DNA of 64,000 nucleotides from Psoroptes ovis (taxonomy: Eukaryota; Arthropoda; Arachnida; Sarcoptiformes; Psoroptidae). Below are positions 54,614 through 64,000 of the stretch, in pieces. The notes below the pieces were generated by a model that saw only the letters and a program-made list of their open reading frames with translations, had not been told where the DNA came from and did not search any database. Position numbers and translations under genes: made by a program. Where the stretch lies: assembly GCA_002943765.1 (NCBI GenBank), contig PQWQ01000010.1, positions 1,738,501 through 1,802,500 on the forward strand, in the 5' to 3' direction. How positions within the stretch are numbered: position 1 is the stretch's first letter; each line of letters begins with the position of its first letter.

Positions 54614-55172
54614 TGACGAAAGCCTAAGTCACACACTAGTAAAATTTTTTGCGCACTACGCAAATAAATCAACACAAAATTTGTGATATCAAAATGCCAT
54701 AATACGAAATTTTATTTTATTAAAAATTAATACTTTTACTGATCTTCACACGACCAGGGTCTATCCATGACAAAAATTTTGAATGTTTGTGCTTGCTCTT
54801 TTATATGTTTTGGGTTTTGAAATGTTTAGACAATTCAGTTTTAGAAATGTTTTGGTTATTCAGCTATGGTAATGTTTACATAATCTGTTTAAATGTGTTA
54901 CATGGAAATGTTTTGTCTTCTTTGTTAATTGTTATTTCACCTTATTTGGAATATTTTATAACATCATCGACATGATGTTAATCTTTGATCTGATTTCGAT
55001 ACTGTGGGAATGTTTACTCAATCATTTTATGACCAGGATGTTTTGTCTACTGAAATCGGGAATATTTGAATTATTTCATTTTTGTTTTGTTTTTCACAAA
55101 TGTTATTGTTCATTTCAGGTTAGTACGTGATAATTCGAGATTTATTCTTGATTACAAGGTTCATACATTACA
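54614..55172 (-). repeat. LTR (3' LTR in element orientation)
   Basis: 559 bp. Matches 57197-57625 almost base for base, apart from about 130 bp (about 55026-55155) present only here. Confidence 0.88.
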
Positions 55173-55689
55173 TCTCCCTCGCTAAAAAATCTGCTTGGCC
55201 GGGAAACGGAAATTATTCGGTTCTGTGATCAATAGTTTCAATATCTTTAAACTAGATCCAGATTCCTTGGTGCTTCTTTGAAATTCTGCTAACAAGTCGT
55301 TGATGATTCGGAATGTGCTGGGATGCTCACTTCGATAATGCGAGGATCTTTACAATAAATTTCTTTAAATAAAGGTGAACCTTTTCATAACTTCGTTGAT
55401 TTTATTTAATTTAATTCGATATTCTTCCGATACGAAGATGTACTAAATTATTCGACTAAGAACTTCTTTTAAATTGTGTGAATTGTTGTCTGTCGTCATA
55501 ATATTGTCATAAATTTCGGTGATAAATTTTTTTTTTTTTTTTTGTTTTTTTTTTGTGTGAAAGAGAAAATGATTTATTATTATTTTGCTTGGACTTACAA
55601 AAGAATTTTTTTTTTCTGCGTGATGATTCTATTAGGTTTGTTGCTCTGTCTTCTTTAGCTTAATATTGATGATAATTTTACTTGCTTTG

Positions 55690-56442
55690 TTAAGCGTCTT
55701 GCTTATTCTTCGGCGACTTACGGGAAGAAGAACCTTGCGAAGCTGGCTTATTAGATTTTTTCCTTTCAGAAGGATCTGTTGAGCTTGGGTATGGACATAT
55801 AAACTCATGATGATCTTCTCCACAATCTGCACATGTTCTTGTCGATTTGCAAATAATAGCCGGGTGTCCAGATTCTAAACAAATTCGGCATAGCTTCCAA
55901 GTTTTTACCATATGCTTTCGAACATCTGTACGCATTGGTCGGGGACACTCAATCGAGTTATGAGAACCGCTGTTACAAAAATAGCAATACGGAGTAGCCT
56001 GGCTGGATTCGTCTTTATATCCGACGTTGGTTGAAGTTCTTACAAATTTTTTCAATACGGTTGAGTTTACTCTCCTGATTTTTAAATCGTCTACCCTGAA
56101 TAGTTTTAATAAGGCTTCAGCTTCATTCAAAACACGATTGAGATGCGATACTTTACAATCATATTCTTGGTTTATAAAATATTTTATATCTAGGTCACAT
56201 TCAAAATCCAAATCTTCTTGATAAGGAATTCCTAGTATCTTACATTGATAAGCATAGAATTTTGCAACTGCTTCTACTTTGTATATTCTTTTTATAAGGG
56301 AATGCAAATTAGTTCCATCTTTAGCGGCCTCGTCTGCATCATCAATTAGTTTTAGGACTTTTGGACGAAAATTTTCAACGTCTTGCACGGTTAGTTTTGA
56401 CCACATAAATTTATCAAATTCGTCTTCCTTTAAAAGATTCAT
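55690..56442 (-). CDS. BEL/Pao-like Gag with zinc knuckles
   Basis: 250 codons from ATG 56442. An alpha-helical N-terminal half, then Cys/His clusters at about residues 150-215: CYFCNSGSHNSIEC, CRICLESGHPAIIC and CADCGEDHHEFIC. This spacing and the LCRICL...GH...C...C..C...HH pattern are typical of BEL/Pao gag proteins. It would package element RNA. The tail is Ser/Lys-rich and ends at the stop, with no pol fused or overlapping. The frame is intact, so the nucleocapsid protein may still be made. Confidence 0.8.
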   Translation of the reverse strand: MNLLKEDEFDKFMWSKLTVQDVENFRPKVLKLIDDADEAAKDGTNLHSLIKRIYKVEAVAKFYAYQCKILGIPYQEDLDFECDLDIKYFINQEYDCKVSHLNRVLNEAEALLKLFRVDDLKIRRVNSTVLKKFVRTSTNVGYKDESSQATPYCYFCNSGSHNSIECPRPMRTDVRKHMVKTWKLCRICLESGHPAIICKSTRTCADCGEDHHEFICPYPSSTDPSERKKSNKPASQGSSSRKSPKNKQDA

Positions 56443-57196
56443 TGTAGATTTCTTTTATTTCGATTTTTCAGCTTCTGGCCTTCCTAGCGTCTAGACTGGC
56501 AATATTTTGAATAATAATAATTTTTTGTACTTACTAATAACTTTATATTGATTTTAGGCCTTGTTATTCGTAGACTTTATTTGTTTCGATAATTACTCTT
56601 TGAATCTTCCTTAACTTTGGCTGAAGATAATAAATTTGTTGATGCTGCTTTCTTGCTTTTCTTATAATACTAAGAAATGAATAAATTTTCTTCTGTAACT
56701 TACTAACTTGTGCACTTTTGTTGGCTGATGATAATGTTGATTATTTTGAACGTTTGTTGACTGATGAATCAATTTTTAAAATTTAACTGGTTTGTTCCTT
56801 GCTTACTGGCTGATGAACCAATTTTAGGTTCTTCCAGTTTGTTTCTTTGTTTACTGGCTGACTGCTGAAAATAATTTAATATTGATGATTTGAACGATCA
56901 CGTTCGAATCTTGCTGCTTTTCAAGCACCCGATGCTGCAATTGATTTCTTCTTCAATATTTTGGCTGGCTGTCTTATTTTATTTCACCGATACCGGCTGA
57001 TGAAATAATATTGTGATTGAACCTCGTGACTTCTGGCACGCTATGTTCAATATAACTGATTCGTTCAATAAAATTTCTTCGTTGATGACACCTTGAGGAT
57101 TTTTCTTCTTCTTGTTCACTATTGCCGCTAGTGAATTTATCTTCTGATTTGAACTTCGTGGCTTCGGGCACGCTATGTTCAAATCTTGCTGGCTTT

Positions 57197-57625
57197 TGAC
57201 GAAAGCCTAAGTCACACACTAGTAAAATTTTTTGCGCACTACGCAAATAAATCAACACAAAATTTGTGATATCAAAATGCCATAATACGAAATTTTATTT
57301 TATTAAAAATTAATACTTTTACTGATCTTCACACGACCAGGGTCTATCCATGACAAAAATTTTGAATGTTTGTGCTTGCTCTTTTATATGTTTTGGGTTT
57401 TGAAATGTTTAGACAATTCAGTTTTAGAAATGTTTTGGTTATTCAGCTATGGTAATGTTTACATAATCTGTTTAAATGTGTTACATGGAAATGTTTTGTC
57501 TTCTTTGTTAATTGTTATTTCACCTTATTTGGAATATTTTATAACATCATCGACATGATGTTAATCTTTGATCTGATTTCGATACTGTGGGAATGTTTAC
57601 TCAATCACAAGGTTCATACATTACA
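57197..57625 (-). repeat. LTR (5' LTR in element orientation), 130-bp shorter
   Basis: 429 bp, ends match the other LTR, with an internal deletion between TTTACTCAATCA and CAAGGTTC. Its neighbour at 57020-57185 carries two copies of a short motif (GGCACGCTATGTTCAA and GGGCACGCTATGTTCAA). Confidence 0.88.
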
Positions 57626-57808
57626 AATATTTATCTAGGTGCATACAATAAAGAATTGAATCCTGATTATTCATCGGAATTTTTTGATTACATTGAAAAA
57701 TTCAACATTTATTATTTCAAACCCATTTTCTATGAAACCGAAACATAAGAATTTAATGAACTAAAATATGGACATATTGTTGGTTTGCTTGTATTTTCAC
57801 CAAATTCT
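57626..57808 (+). pseudogene. ABC-transporter exon relic, right part
   Basis: After the target duplication the sequence reads like exon 2 of the ABC gene at 63436-63590: YNKELNPDYS, IYYFKPIFYE and NELKYGHIVGLL are recognisable, with a TAA stop at about 57747 and drift. It ends at about 57808, where the CR19 duplication unit begins. It contains no TM domain and no ATPase part, so it is not functional. Confidence 0.78.
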
Positions 57809-58004
57809 CGAATTTCATTTCAACATAATGTCATGATTAATTGCGTAAATTTGAAATTAATTAATCATTATATCTATGTGCTATGTAACAATATTGACTA
57901 GAATTGTTTAAGAAACAAATTTTTAAATGATTTCTTGTAAAAGTATCGCTAAAAAATGGAAAAATAAAAAAATCATCATTCAAACAAATGATTGATCATT
58001 AAGA
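57809..58004. other. Duplicated upstream flank of the CR19 unit
   Basis: Matches 52434-52590 (ATTGCGTAAATTTGAAATTA and onward). No gene. Confidence 0.6.
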
Positions 58005-58385
58005 GTAATCGTGTTTGCTTAAATTTCGTTTACTTTCCCCTTTGAATGATCATTATTTTGAAATTAATTAATGAAAAATCAATTACAAGCACAATACCAT
58101 CATTAAAATAGCATTTAAAACATTTATAATCATTATGACAATATCGATCATAATTCTACTTGCCAAACCAAAGAGAATCATCATTCTATGAATTCGAAAT
58201 ATAAGAACAACTTACAAGAGCAAATTAAGACCATGTTTAAAAATGGTAGTTTTCATTATTCATAATTTCATTCTCCGATGATTCCAGCTGTTTTTTCTCA
58301 ATCAAATTATACCTTATCACTGAAATTATTACTATTTCAAGCATCAATAATTTCATCACCAAAAATCAGCATCAAAGTCAATATT
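58005..58385 (+). pseudogene. CR18: decayed receptor N-terminal relic (second copy)
   Basis: Counterpart of CR16. TTTCGTTTACTTTCCCCTTT and ATGATCATTATT correspond to the FRLRFTLND region, ACATTTATAATCATTATGAC to TM1, with stops and indels. It lies directly upstream of CR19 as CR16 does of CR17. Confidence 0.62.
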
Positions 58386-58509
58386 AATATCACACAAATG
58401 GATTCTTGAATTTTAGACCTAACAATTTCATTCATGTGTTTGAGTTGATCAAAGAATATTGATTAATCTTGAAAAAAATTGTGAAATAAAATAACATTGA
58501 ACAAAAATA

Positions 58510-59910
58510 ATGAAATTCAAAGTGATAGGAAATTTTTTCAAAAATTTGAACATCAAAGAAAATCGAAAAAAATCATTGTACGAATTATTAATGAGTGATC
58601 TTGAATTATTTTGTATATTTATGTTTAGAATACGATTTTCGCTGAATGATTATTGTAATAGATCAATCAACACGAAATCACTGCGAACAATATGGCCATC
58701 AATATTAATACCTTTGAACACATTCATTTTGATTCTTACACTATCGATAATAATAATATATCCTGATAATTTATATTTTATTAGCCTAAATTATGTTGGA
58801 CAAGTTTTCTACATTGATAATGTTCATCTATTAATGATGGCATGCATCATTGTCAATTTGATTCTCGAATGGCTATGGTTATTGTGTTTAAATGCAGTTA
58901 CACACTATTCTTTGGAATATTTCAATTTATTAATAAAGTTAAAATCTTCTGATTTAGTATTTTTAACAACGAAGCTGGAATCGATCAAAGACAATAATTA
59001 TAAAATATATTTCGATCCATATTCTAAACCTTTGATATTCTATTTTCCATTCATAAAATTTTTTTCAGCATACATTTATTTGGTCGCAATATTTTTAAGC
59101 ATAGTGTTCTATATATTTGTTAGTCCAGTATTGTATATGCAATTATATTTGAATGAAAAAATGAATATAACACAATTGATCAGTTGTTTCGTAATTTCAA
59201 CTTCACTTGTGGTGAATTTTCTATTCATTCTGGGTCAATTTCTATCATCCGGTTCATTTTCTTTATTTTTTCTACTGTTTTTCCTCAAAAAGCTAAAACA
59301 CTTGAAATTTTTGTCGATAAAATTATTGAAATCATCATCGAAAACATCACAAAATCAAAAATTGAAAATATTCTGGTCCAAGTTTCACAGAAATTACATC
59401 GATTTATTTGAACAAGTTAAAAAATGTGATAAATCCTCGAATGTATTACTTTTAGCATTGGATTTAATAGCGAAAACTTCAATCATATTTGCTTGTGTAT
59501 TGCTCAGCAGACAATCAAGGCTAACATTCCAAAACATGATTATGACAGTATTATTGAATTTCATTTATGTCTGCCCGTCATTAGCATATTTGTTAGTGTC
59601 TGAAATACCAGAAACGAATCATCGATGCTATCTTAATTTGCTCAGGTGGTTAATCAAATTTTTCAATCATGAATTCAGTCGACAACAAAAATGTAAAGTT
59701 ATATATGAATCAAACAATATTCGACAATCGATTCGTTTCAATTTATTCATACAAATGATTGCCAATAATCGTCTAGGTTTTACATGTGGACATGTATTTT
59801 TCATTACAAAACATCAACTCATGGAATCAACGCTGATGAATTTACCATTGATTTTGATGCTTTATCAATATTCATCGAATTTTTTAAGAAACAGTAATAA
59901 TTTCAATTAA
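58510..59910 (+). CDS. CR19: Gr-like 7-TM chemoreceptor
   Basis: Single-exon, 466 codons, starting MKFKVIGNFF. Motifs: LLMSDLELFCIFMFRIRF, EWLWLLCL, LLSRQSR, RLGFTCGHVFFITKH and LMLYQ. Close to CR17 with shared flanks. The stop codon used by CR17 is lost here, so 8 more residues follow (LRNSNNFN). No premature stops. Confidence 0.68.
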   Translation: MKFKVIGNFFKNLNIKENRKKSLYELLMSDLELFCIFMFRIRFSLNDYCNRSINTKSLRTIWPSILIPLNTFILILTLSIIIIYPDNLYFISLNYVGQVFYIDNVHLLMMACIIVNLILEWLWLLCLNAVTHYSLEYFNLLIKLKSSDLVFLTTKLESIKDNNYKIYFDPYSKPLIFYFPFIKFFSAYIYLVAIFLSIVFYIFVSPVLYMQLYLNEKMNITQLISCFVISTSLVVNFLFILGQFLSSGSFSLFFLLFFLKKLKHLKFLSIKLLKSSSKTSQNQKLKIFWSKFHRNYIDLFEQVKKCDKSSNVLLLALDLIAKTSIIFACVLLSRQSRLTFQNMIMTVLLNFIYVCPSLAYLLVSEIPETNHRCYLNLLRWLIKFFNHEFSRQQKCKVIYESNNIRQSIRFNLFIQMIANNRLGFTCGHVFFITKHQLMESTLMNLPLILMLYQYSSNFLRNSNNFN

Positions 59911-60522
59911 ATTTTCAAAATATAGCATTTGAATCAATAAATTTATGCCATTATAAATTCATATTTTCAAGTTTTCGTTAATAAAAAGAAAATCAATTTT
60001 TAAAATCGATTACATTATTTTCATAAATTTAAAATATTCAGAAATGATAATAATGATTCAATGCACAAAGCTTATAGCATAATTATGTCTTATTGTTGTT
60101 GTATCTTTTGATCATCAAATAAATAATTAAGGTTTTCTCAATAATCAAAATTGATAGCGTTGGAAATTGATGTTTCGAAAAAAATCGCGAATTTCGTTCC
60201 AACTTTATGCCATAATTGATTGAGTCTATTTGAAATCAATTAATCAATACCATTAATGTGCTATATTTGTCCAAAAAAAAAAAATTCTAGAATTGAAAAA
60301 TTTATCAAAAATTTCAACATTTTTCAAAAGTGTTTGCAGAAATTTTCGTTGACATTCTCATTTGAATGATTATCATTATCATCTAAAACCAATGTGGGCT
60401 GATCATGATCAAAGTCATTCTAAATATAGCTAAAATAGATTCTTGAATTTTTGCAGTCATTTAATTTCATTGTTTCTTTGTGCTCATATTGAAAAAAATA
60501 TTGATTTATCTCACAGAAAAAA
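59911..60522. other. Intergenic before CR20
   Basis: The first part matches the 3' flank of CR17. From about 60170 it carries a third, more decayed copy of the 52434-type flank, and near 60355-60440 a few words of the CR16/CR18 relic. No gene. Confidence 0.5.
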
Positions 60523-61923
60523 ATGATGAAATTTCAACTGATAAAAAATTTTTTGAAAAATTTAAACATCAAAAAAAGTCGTAAAAATCCGTTGTCCAAA
60601 TTATTGATAAATGATCTGGAATTATTCTGTATATTTATGTTTAGATTACGCTTCACGTTGAGTGACTATAGTAATAGATCAATCGATATGAAATCTATGC
60701 GCACAATATGGTCATCGATATTGATACCTTTTAACACATTCATATTGATTCTAACACTGTTGATGATAATCATATATCCTGATAATTTATATTTGATTAA
60801 TATTAAATATATTGAACATATTTTCAACATTGATCATATCAGTCTATTAATGATGTCATACATTATTGTCAATATCATTCTTGAATGGTTATGGTTATTA
60901 AGTTTCAAAGAAGCCACCAGCTATTCTTGGAAATATTTCGATTTAATAATAATGTTGAGATTTTCTGATTTAATATGGATAACAACGAAATCTAAATCGG
61001 CAAAAGAAATTAGTCTAAATACATGTTTAAATCAAAAATCGAGAATTCGTCTGATTCATTATTATTCATTCATTAAATTTATTTCAACCATTATTTATTT
61101 GGCCATAATTTTTGCAAGTATCATTATGTTTTTAATTGTCTTTCCGAAGTTGCACGTTAAATTATATTCAAATAATGAAATAAATATGATACAATTAATC
61201 AATGGTATACTAATGTCATTTTCACTGTTGTAGAATTTTCTATTTATTACCGGTGAATTTTCATTAGCCAGTCCATTTGCATTGTTTTTTCTACAATTTT
61301 TTCTGGAAAAATTAAGACATTTAAGATTTTTCGCATTAAAATTGTCATCAAAATCATCATCAATAATAAAATCACGAAATCGAATATTGGAAATATTTTG
61401 GTCAAAGTTTCATAAAACTTACAACAATTTATTCGTTGAGGTAAAAAAATGTGATAAATCTTCTAGCACAATGATATTAACATTAGAATTAATGGCTAAA
61501 ATTTCAATCATATTTTCCAGTGTGCTATTGAGCAAACAATCAAGGCTAACACTACAAAATATATTTATTATAGCGTATTTAATTTTTGTTTATTTCTGCA
61601 TAACTTTTATTTATTCGTTATTATCTGATATACCGAAAACAAATTCACAATGCTGTCAATATTTGTTGCAATGGTTAATTAAATTTTTCAATCATAAATC
61701 GAGTTTACGACCAGAACCTCAAAACAAGTGTCAAACTAAATATAAATCAATCGATTTCCGGCAATCAATTCGTTTGAATTTATTTATACAAACAATGTCC
61801 ACTAATCAATTAGGTTACACCTGTGGAAATGTATTTTTTATAACAAAACATCAATTAATGCAGCTAACATTGATGGATTTACCATTCACATTGATTCTTT
61901 ATCAATATTCATCAAATTTGTGA
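60523..61923 (+). pseudogene. CR20: Gr-like 7-TM chemoreceptor with one in-frame stop
   Basis: Frame of 466 codons from MMKFQLIKNF, broken only by TAG at 61231-61233 (codon 237), inside TM4. Paralogues have Val or Leu there; TTG to TAG is a one-base change. Both halves are otherwise clean: LLINDLELFCIFMFRLRF, EWLWLL, then LLSKQSR, QLGYTCGNVFFITKH and LILYQ. It is the last receptor before the ABC gene. It could be a recent pseudogene, a segregating null allele, or a gene expressed by stop readthrough. Confidence 0.78.
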
Positions 61924-62384
61924 ATTTTTAAACCTTGAATCTAATTACTAATAAAATACAAAATAATTGTGTTGTGGAAAATACAAGTAAAATTATTATA
62001 CGGCTGATCAAACACTCCGTGCCATTACGATTTATGGATAAAAATTTATGGTCATCATATTTTTTGAATTGAATTAATTTCAAATATTTTGTCATTTTGA
62101 ATCTATTTTTAAGAAAATGTTGCTTTGATTTTTTTGATGTTTCTTCAAAATTTTTGAATCATCGTTTGATTCAATGACGAATCGAAAATAAAAACAAAAA
62201 CAAAATGTCTTTGAATAGATTAAAATCAATAAATTTCTCAATTTCCTTCAATTACGATGAATAATTTGCACCGCATCATTTGTGCTTTTCTTTGATATTG
62301 AAATGTTCATCATTGCAGTATTGTTTTGATTGTATTCTGGTGAAAAATTGTTTGAAATACTTTCATGAATCAGTTTGAAAAAAA
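61924..62384. other. Intergenic between CR20 and the ABC gene
   Basis: A/T-rich. It holds the CR20 3' end and the ABC promoter. No gene or clear core promoter motif. Confidence 0.5.
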
Positions 62385-64000
62385 ATGGCTGCCATACAAG
62401 TGAAAAATGTAAATTTTTATTACACCAAACAACGGCCGATATTAGAATCAATAAATTTAAATGTACCTTATGGTAAAATTTATAGTCTATTAGGACCTAG
62501 TGGTTCAGGTAAAACAACATTATTACGTCTAATACTCGGATTGATCAAACCGAATTCTGGCGAAATTGTTGTGCTGAATGGACCACCTGGTAAAAATAAT
62601 CGTCTCATCGGTTATATGCCACAAGATCAAGCATTATGTCGTACATTCACTGTTGGTCAAACATTACAATATTTTTCAAATTTATATCGTTTAACTGTGA
62701 ATGAATTCAATATACGTAAACGAATTCTCCGAAAAAATCTTGGCCTCCCGAATGATGATAAATTGATATCAGAATTATCCGGTGGACAACAAAAAATTGT
62801 ATCATTATCGGTAACATTTTTACAACAATCAAAATTAATGATATTGGATGAGCCAACTGTTGGTAGTGATCCAACATTAGGTGATTATATATGGAGATAT
62901 TTACATGAACTTTGTAAGCAAAAAAATATCGTCATTATCGTTGTAACGCATTACATAGAAGAAGCTAATCGTGCACATATTGTAGGAATAATGCGTGATG
63001 GTCACATGTTAGAAGAAAATGAACCATCCAAATTAATTCAGCAATATCAACAATCAACACTAGAAGAAGTGTTTCTATATTTATGCCAGAATGAACCGAT
63101 AAAGAAACCAAAAGAAATTGATTATAATGATGTGAAAAATCAAAATAATAAAATGATTGATATTTTGACTGATAATCCAAATGATAAATATATCTATCAA
63201 ACATCATTATGGTCAACATTTGTTTTAAAAATATGGATATTAATTGTATTGGTTCATAAAAATTTATCCAAATTCTTCCAATTCAACATTACGACCTTAA
63301 TATTTTTGATACCGGCATTTCAAACATTAATATTAGGTCTTATGTATGATGTTGATGATGTCGCTGTAAGTAAATCTAGAATTTCAATCAGTTAGTTTCA
63401 TTATAATTTGTCCATTTTGTCATAGATAAATATAGGTGTCTACAATAAAGAATTGAATCCTGATTATTCATTAAAATTATTTGATTTCATAGAAAAAGTC
63501 GATATTTATTATCTAAAACCAATATTCTATGAGTCTGAAATGCAAGCATTGAATGAACTTAAATATGGACATATTGTTGGTCTGCTAATATTCTCACCTA
63601 ATTTTACCGATTCAATGATCAATCGAATGGTGGATCCAGATTCAATGACAAATGTTACATATGAATCAAGCATAATACATATTTATATTGATAATTCAAA
63701 TTTTTTATTTGCCAACGGTTTCATTGATTCATTACGACAAACTGTTTATAATTTTATGAGTGAAATATATCATGAAAATAACCTGACAAGATTTGAAGCA
63801 CCGATCGATTTACGTGAAATCGTTTATGCAAAAGATTCAAAAATTTCTGACTTTCTTCTGCCTGGCTATTTGATTGCATTCATTTATTTATCACAATTAA
63901 CAATTTCAGCACAATTATTAATACAAGAACGTAATGAAGGATTATTTGAACGGTCATTAGTTGCCGGTGTCAATCATTATTTAGTACTATTATCACATTT
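62385..64000 (+). CDS. ABC transporter, ABCH/ABCG-like half-transporter (continues past the window)
   Basis: Exon 1 62385-63365 and exon 2 from 63426 (GTAAGT donor, CATAG acceptor), open to the window edge. The ATPase domain comes first: Walker A GPSGSGKT (37-44), Q-loop Q80, signature LSGGQQ (131-136), Walker B LMILDEP (151-157) and H-loop H189. Then a linker, the first TM segment near residues 280-320, an extracellular region with NVTYESS, and a later TM stretch starting at LLPGYLIAFIYL with ERNEGLFERSLVAGV after it, the ABC2-membrane pattern. NBD-first half-transporters with this pattern are ABCG or the arthropod-specific ABCH; the sequence fits ABCH better, by memory only. A substrate cannot be assigned; lipid or xenobiotic export is usual. 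Confidence 0.87.

Larger units (their letters stand above)
54614..57625 (-). mobile_element. Non-autonomous LTR element with BEL/Pao-like gag only
   Basis: 3.0 kb, LTRs at 54614-55172 and 57197-57625, 6-bp target duplication AATATT on both sides. On minus the LTR runs from TGTAATGTATG to TTTCGTCA (TG...CA). A polypurine tract, AGCGAGGGAGA, ends exactly at the 3' LTR (55183-55173). The only coding region is gag (55690-56442, minus); there is no protease, reverse transcriptase, RNase H or integrase, so it must depend on a complete relative for movement. No clear TGG-type primer site follows the 5' LTR; GTTCAAATC near 57180 resembles a tRNA T-arm, so an unusual primer is possible but unproven. 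Near-identical LTRs indicate a recent insertion. Confidence 0.82.

Noticed and set aside
54787..54975. 62-codon ORF repeated exactly at 57370-57558
   Set aside because: It lies inside the LTRs, on the strand opposite to gag; the repeat is due to LTR identity, not gene duplication.
62965..63219. 84-codon minus-strand ORF
   Set aside because: Antisense shadow of the ABC ATPase exon.
1..64000. CRISPR arrays, bacterial operons, riboswitches
   Set aside because: The DNA has spliceosomal introns and arthropod gene families; repeats here are microsatellites, LTRs and gene duplications. No regularly spaced repeats with unique spacers were seen.
1..64000. tRNA or rRNA genes
   Set aside because: None recognised by eye. 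The R1/I-type element is not in rDNA. A covariance-model scan was not possible.

Overview
The window looks like nuclear DNA of an astigmatan mite, of the Dermatophagoides (house dust mite) type. The organism is inferred from three things: very A/T-rich sequence full of CAT, CAA and homopolymer runs; short 60-90 bp introns with GTAAGT-like donors; and arthropod gene families (a Spaetzle-like ligand, an ABCH-like transporter, insect-type 7-TM chemoreceptor-like proteins). No search was run, so the species is not established.

Layout. 0.9-3.6 kb (minus strand): a four-exon OMA1-like mitochondrial M48 peptidase homologue whose HExxH motif has become HLLSH, and a single-exon four-TM protein rich in Gln, His and Asn. 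3.6-13.2 kb: A/T-rich, repeat-rich DNA with no gene I can support. 13.2-15.3 kb: a small single-TM ORF on minus, and a multi-exon Spaetzle-like cystine-knot ligand on plus with a furin-type site. 16.6-17.8 kb: an intact single-exon delta-9 acyl-CoA desaturase.

18.6-61.9 kb is the main feature: a head-to-tail array, all on plus and all single-exon, of divergent 7-TM proteins that look like gustatory-receptor (Gr) relatives. I label them CR1 to CR20 in order. Twelve are intact (CR1, 2, 4, 5, 6, 7, 9, 11, 13, 15, 17, 19). CR3 and CR20 each have one in-frame premature stop in an otherwise open frame. CR14 has a 7-nt deletion plus a nonsense codon. CR8 is a 5' piece made by a 441-bp tandem duplication. 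CR10 is split by a retrotransposon. CR12, 16 and 18 are relics. Tandem duplications with flanking DNA are visible (CR1/CR2, CR5/CR6, CR17/CR19), with patches of near-identity that suggest gene conversion.

Mobile elements sit inside the array. A complete two-ORF R1/I-type non-LTR retrotransposon with a (TTA)n tail and a 14-bp target duplication lies inside CR10. A 3-kb LTR element carrying only a BEL/Pao-like gag (minus strand, 6-bp target duplication) sits in a relic of an ABC-transporter exon at the CR17/CR19 junction. A pogo/Tigger transposase fragment lies exactly at the CR5/CR6 duplication junction. The window ends in an ABCH-like transporter (62.4 kb onward) that continues past the edge.

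Inference: this is a birth-and-death chemoreceptor locus, duplicating and decaying with transposons at several junctions, next to a lipid desaturase. The Gr assignment rests on topology and on the position of the C-terminal motif; close sequence identity is not claimed.
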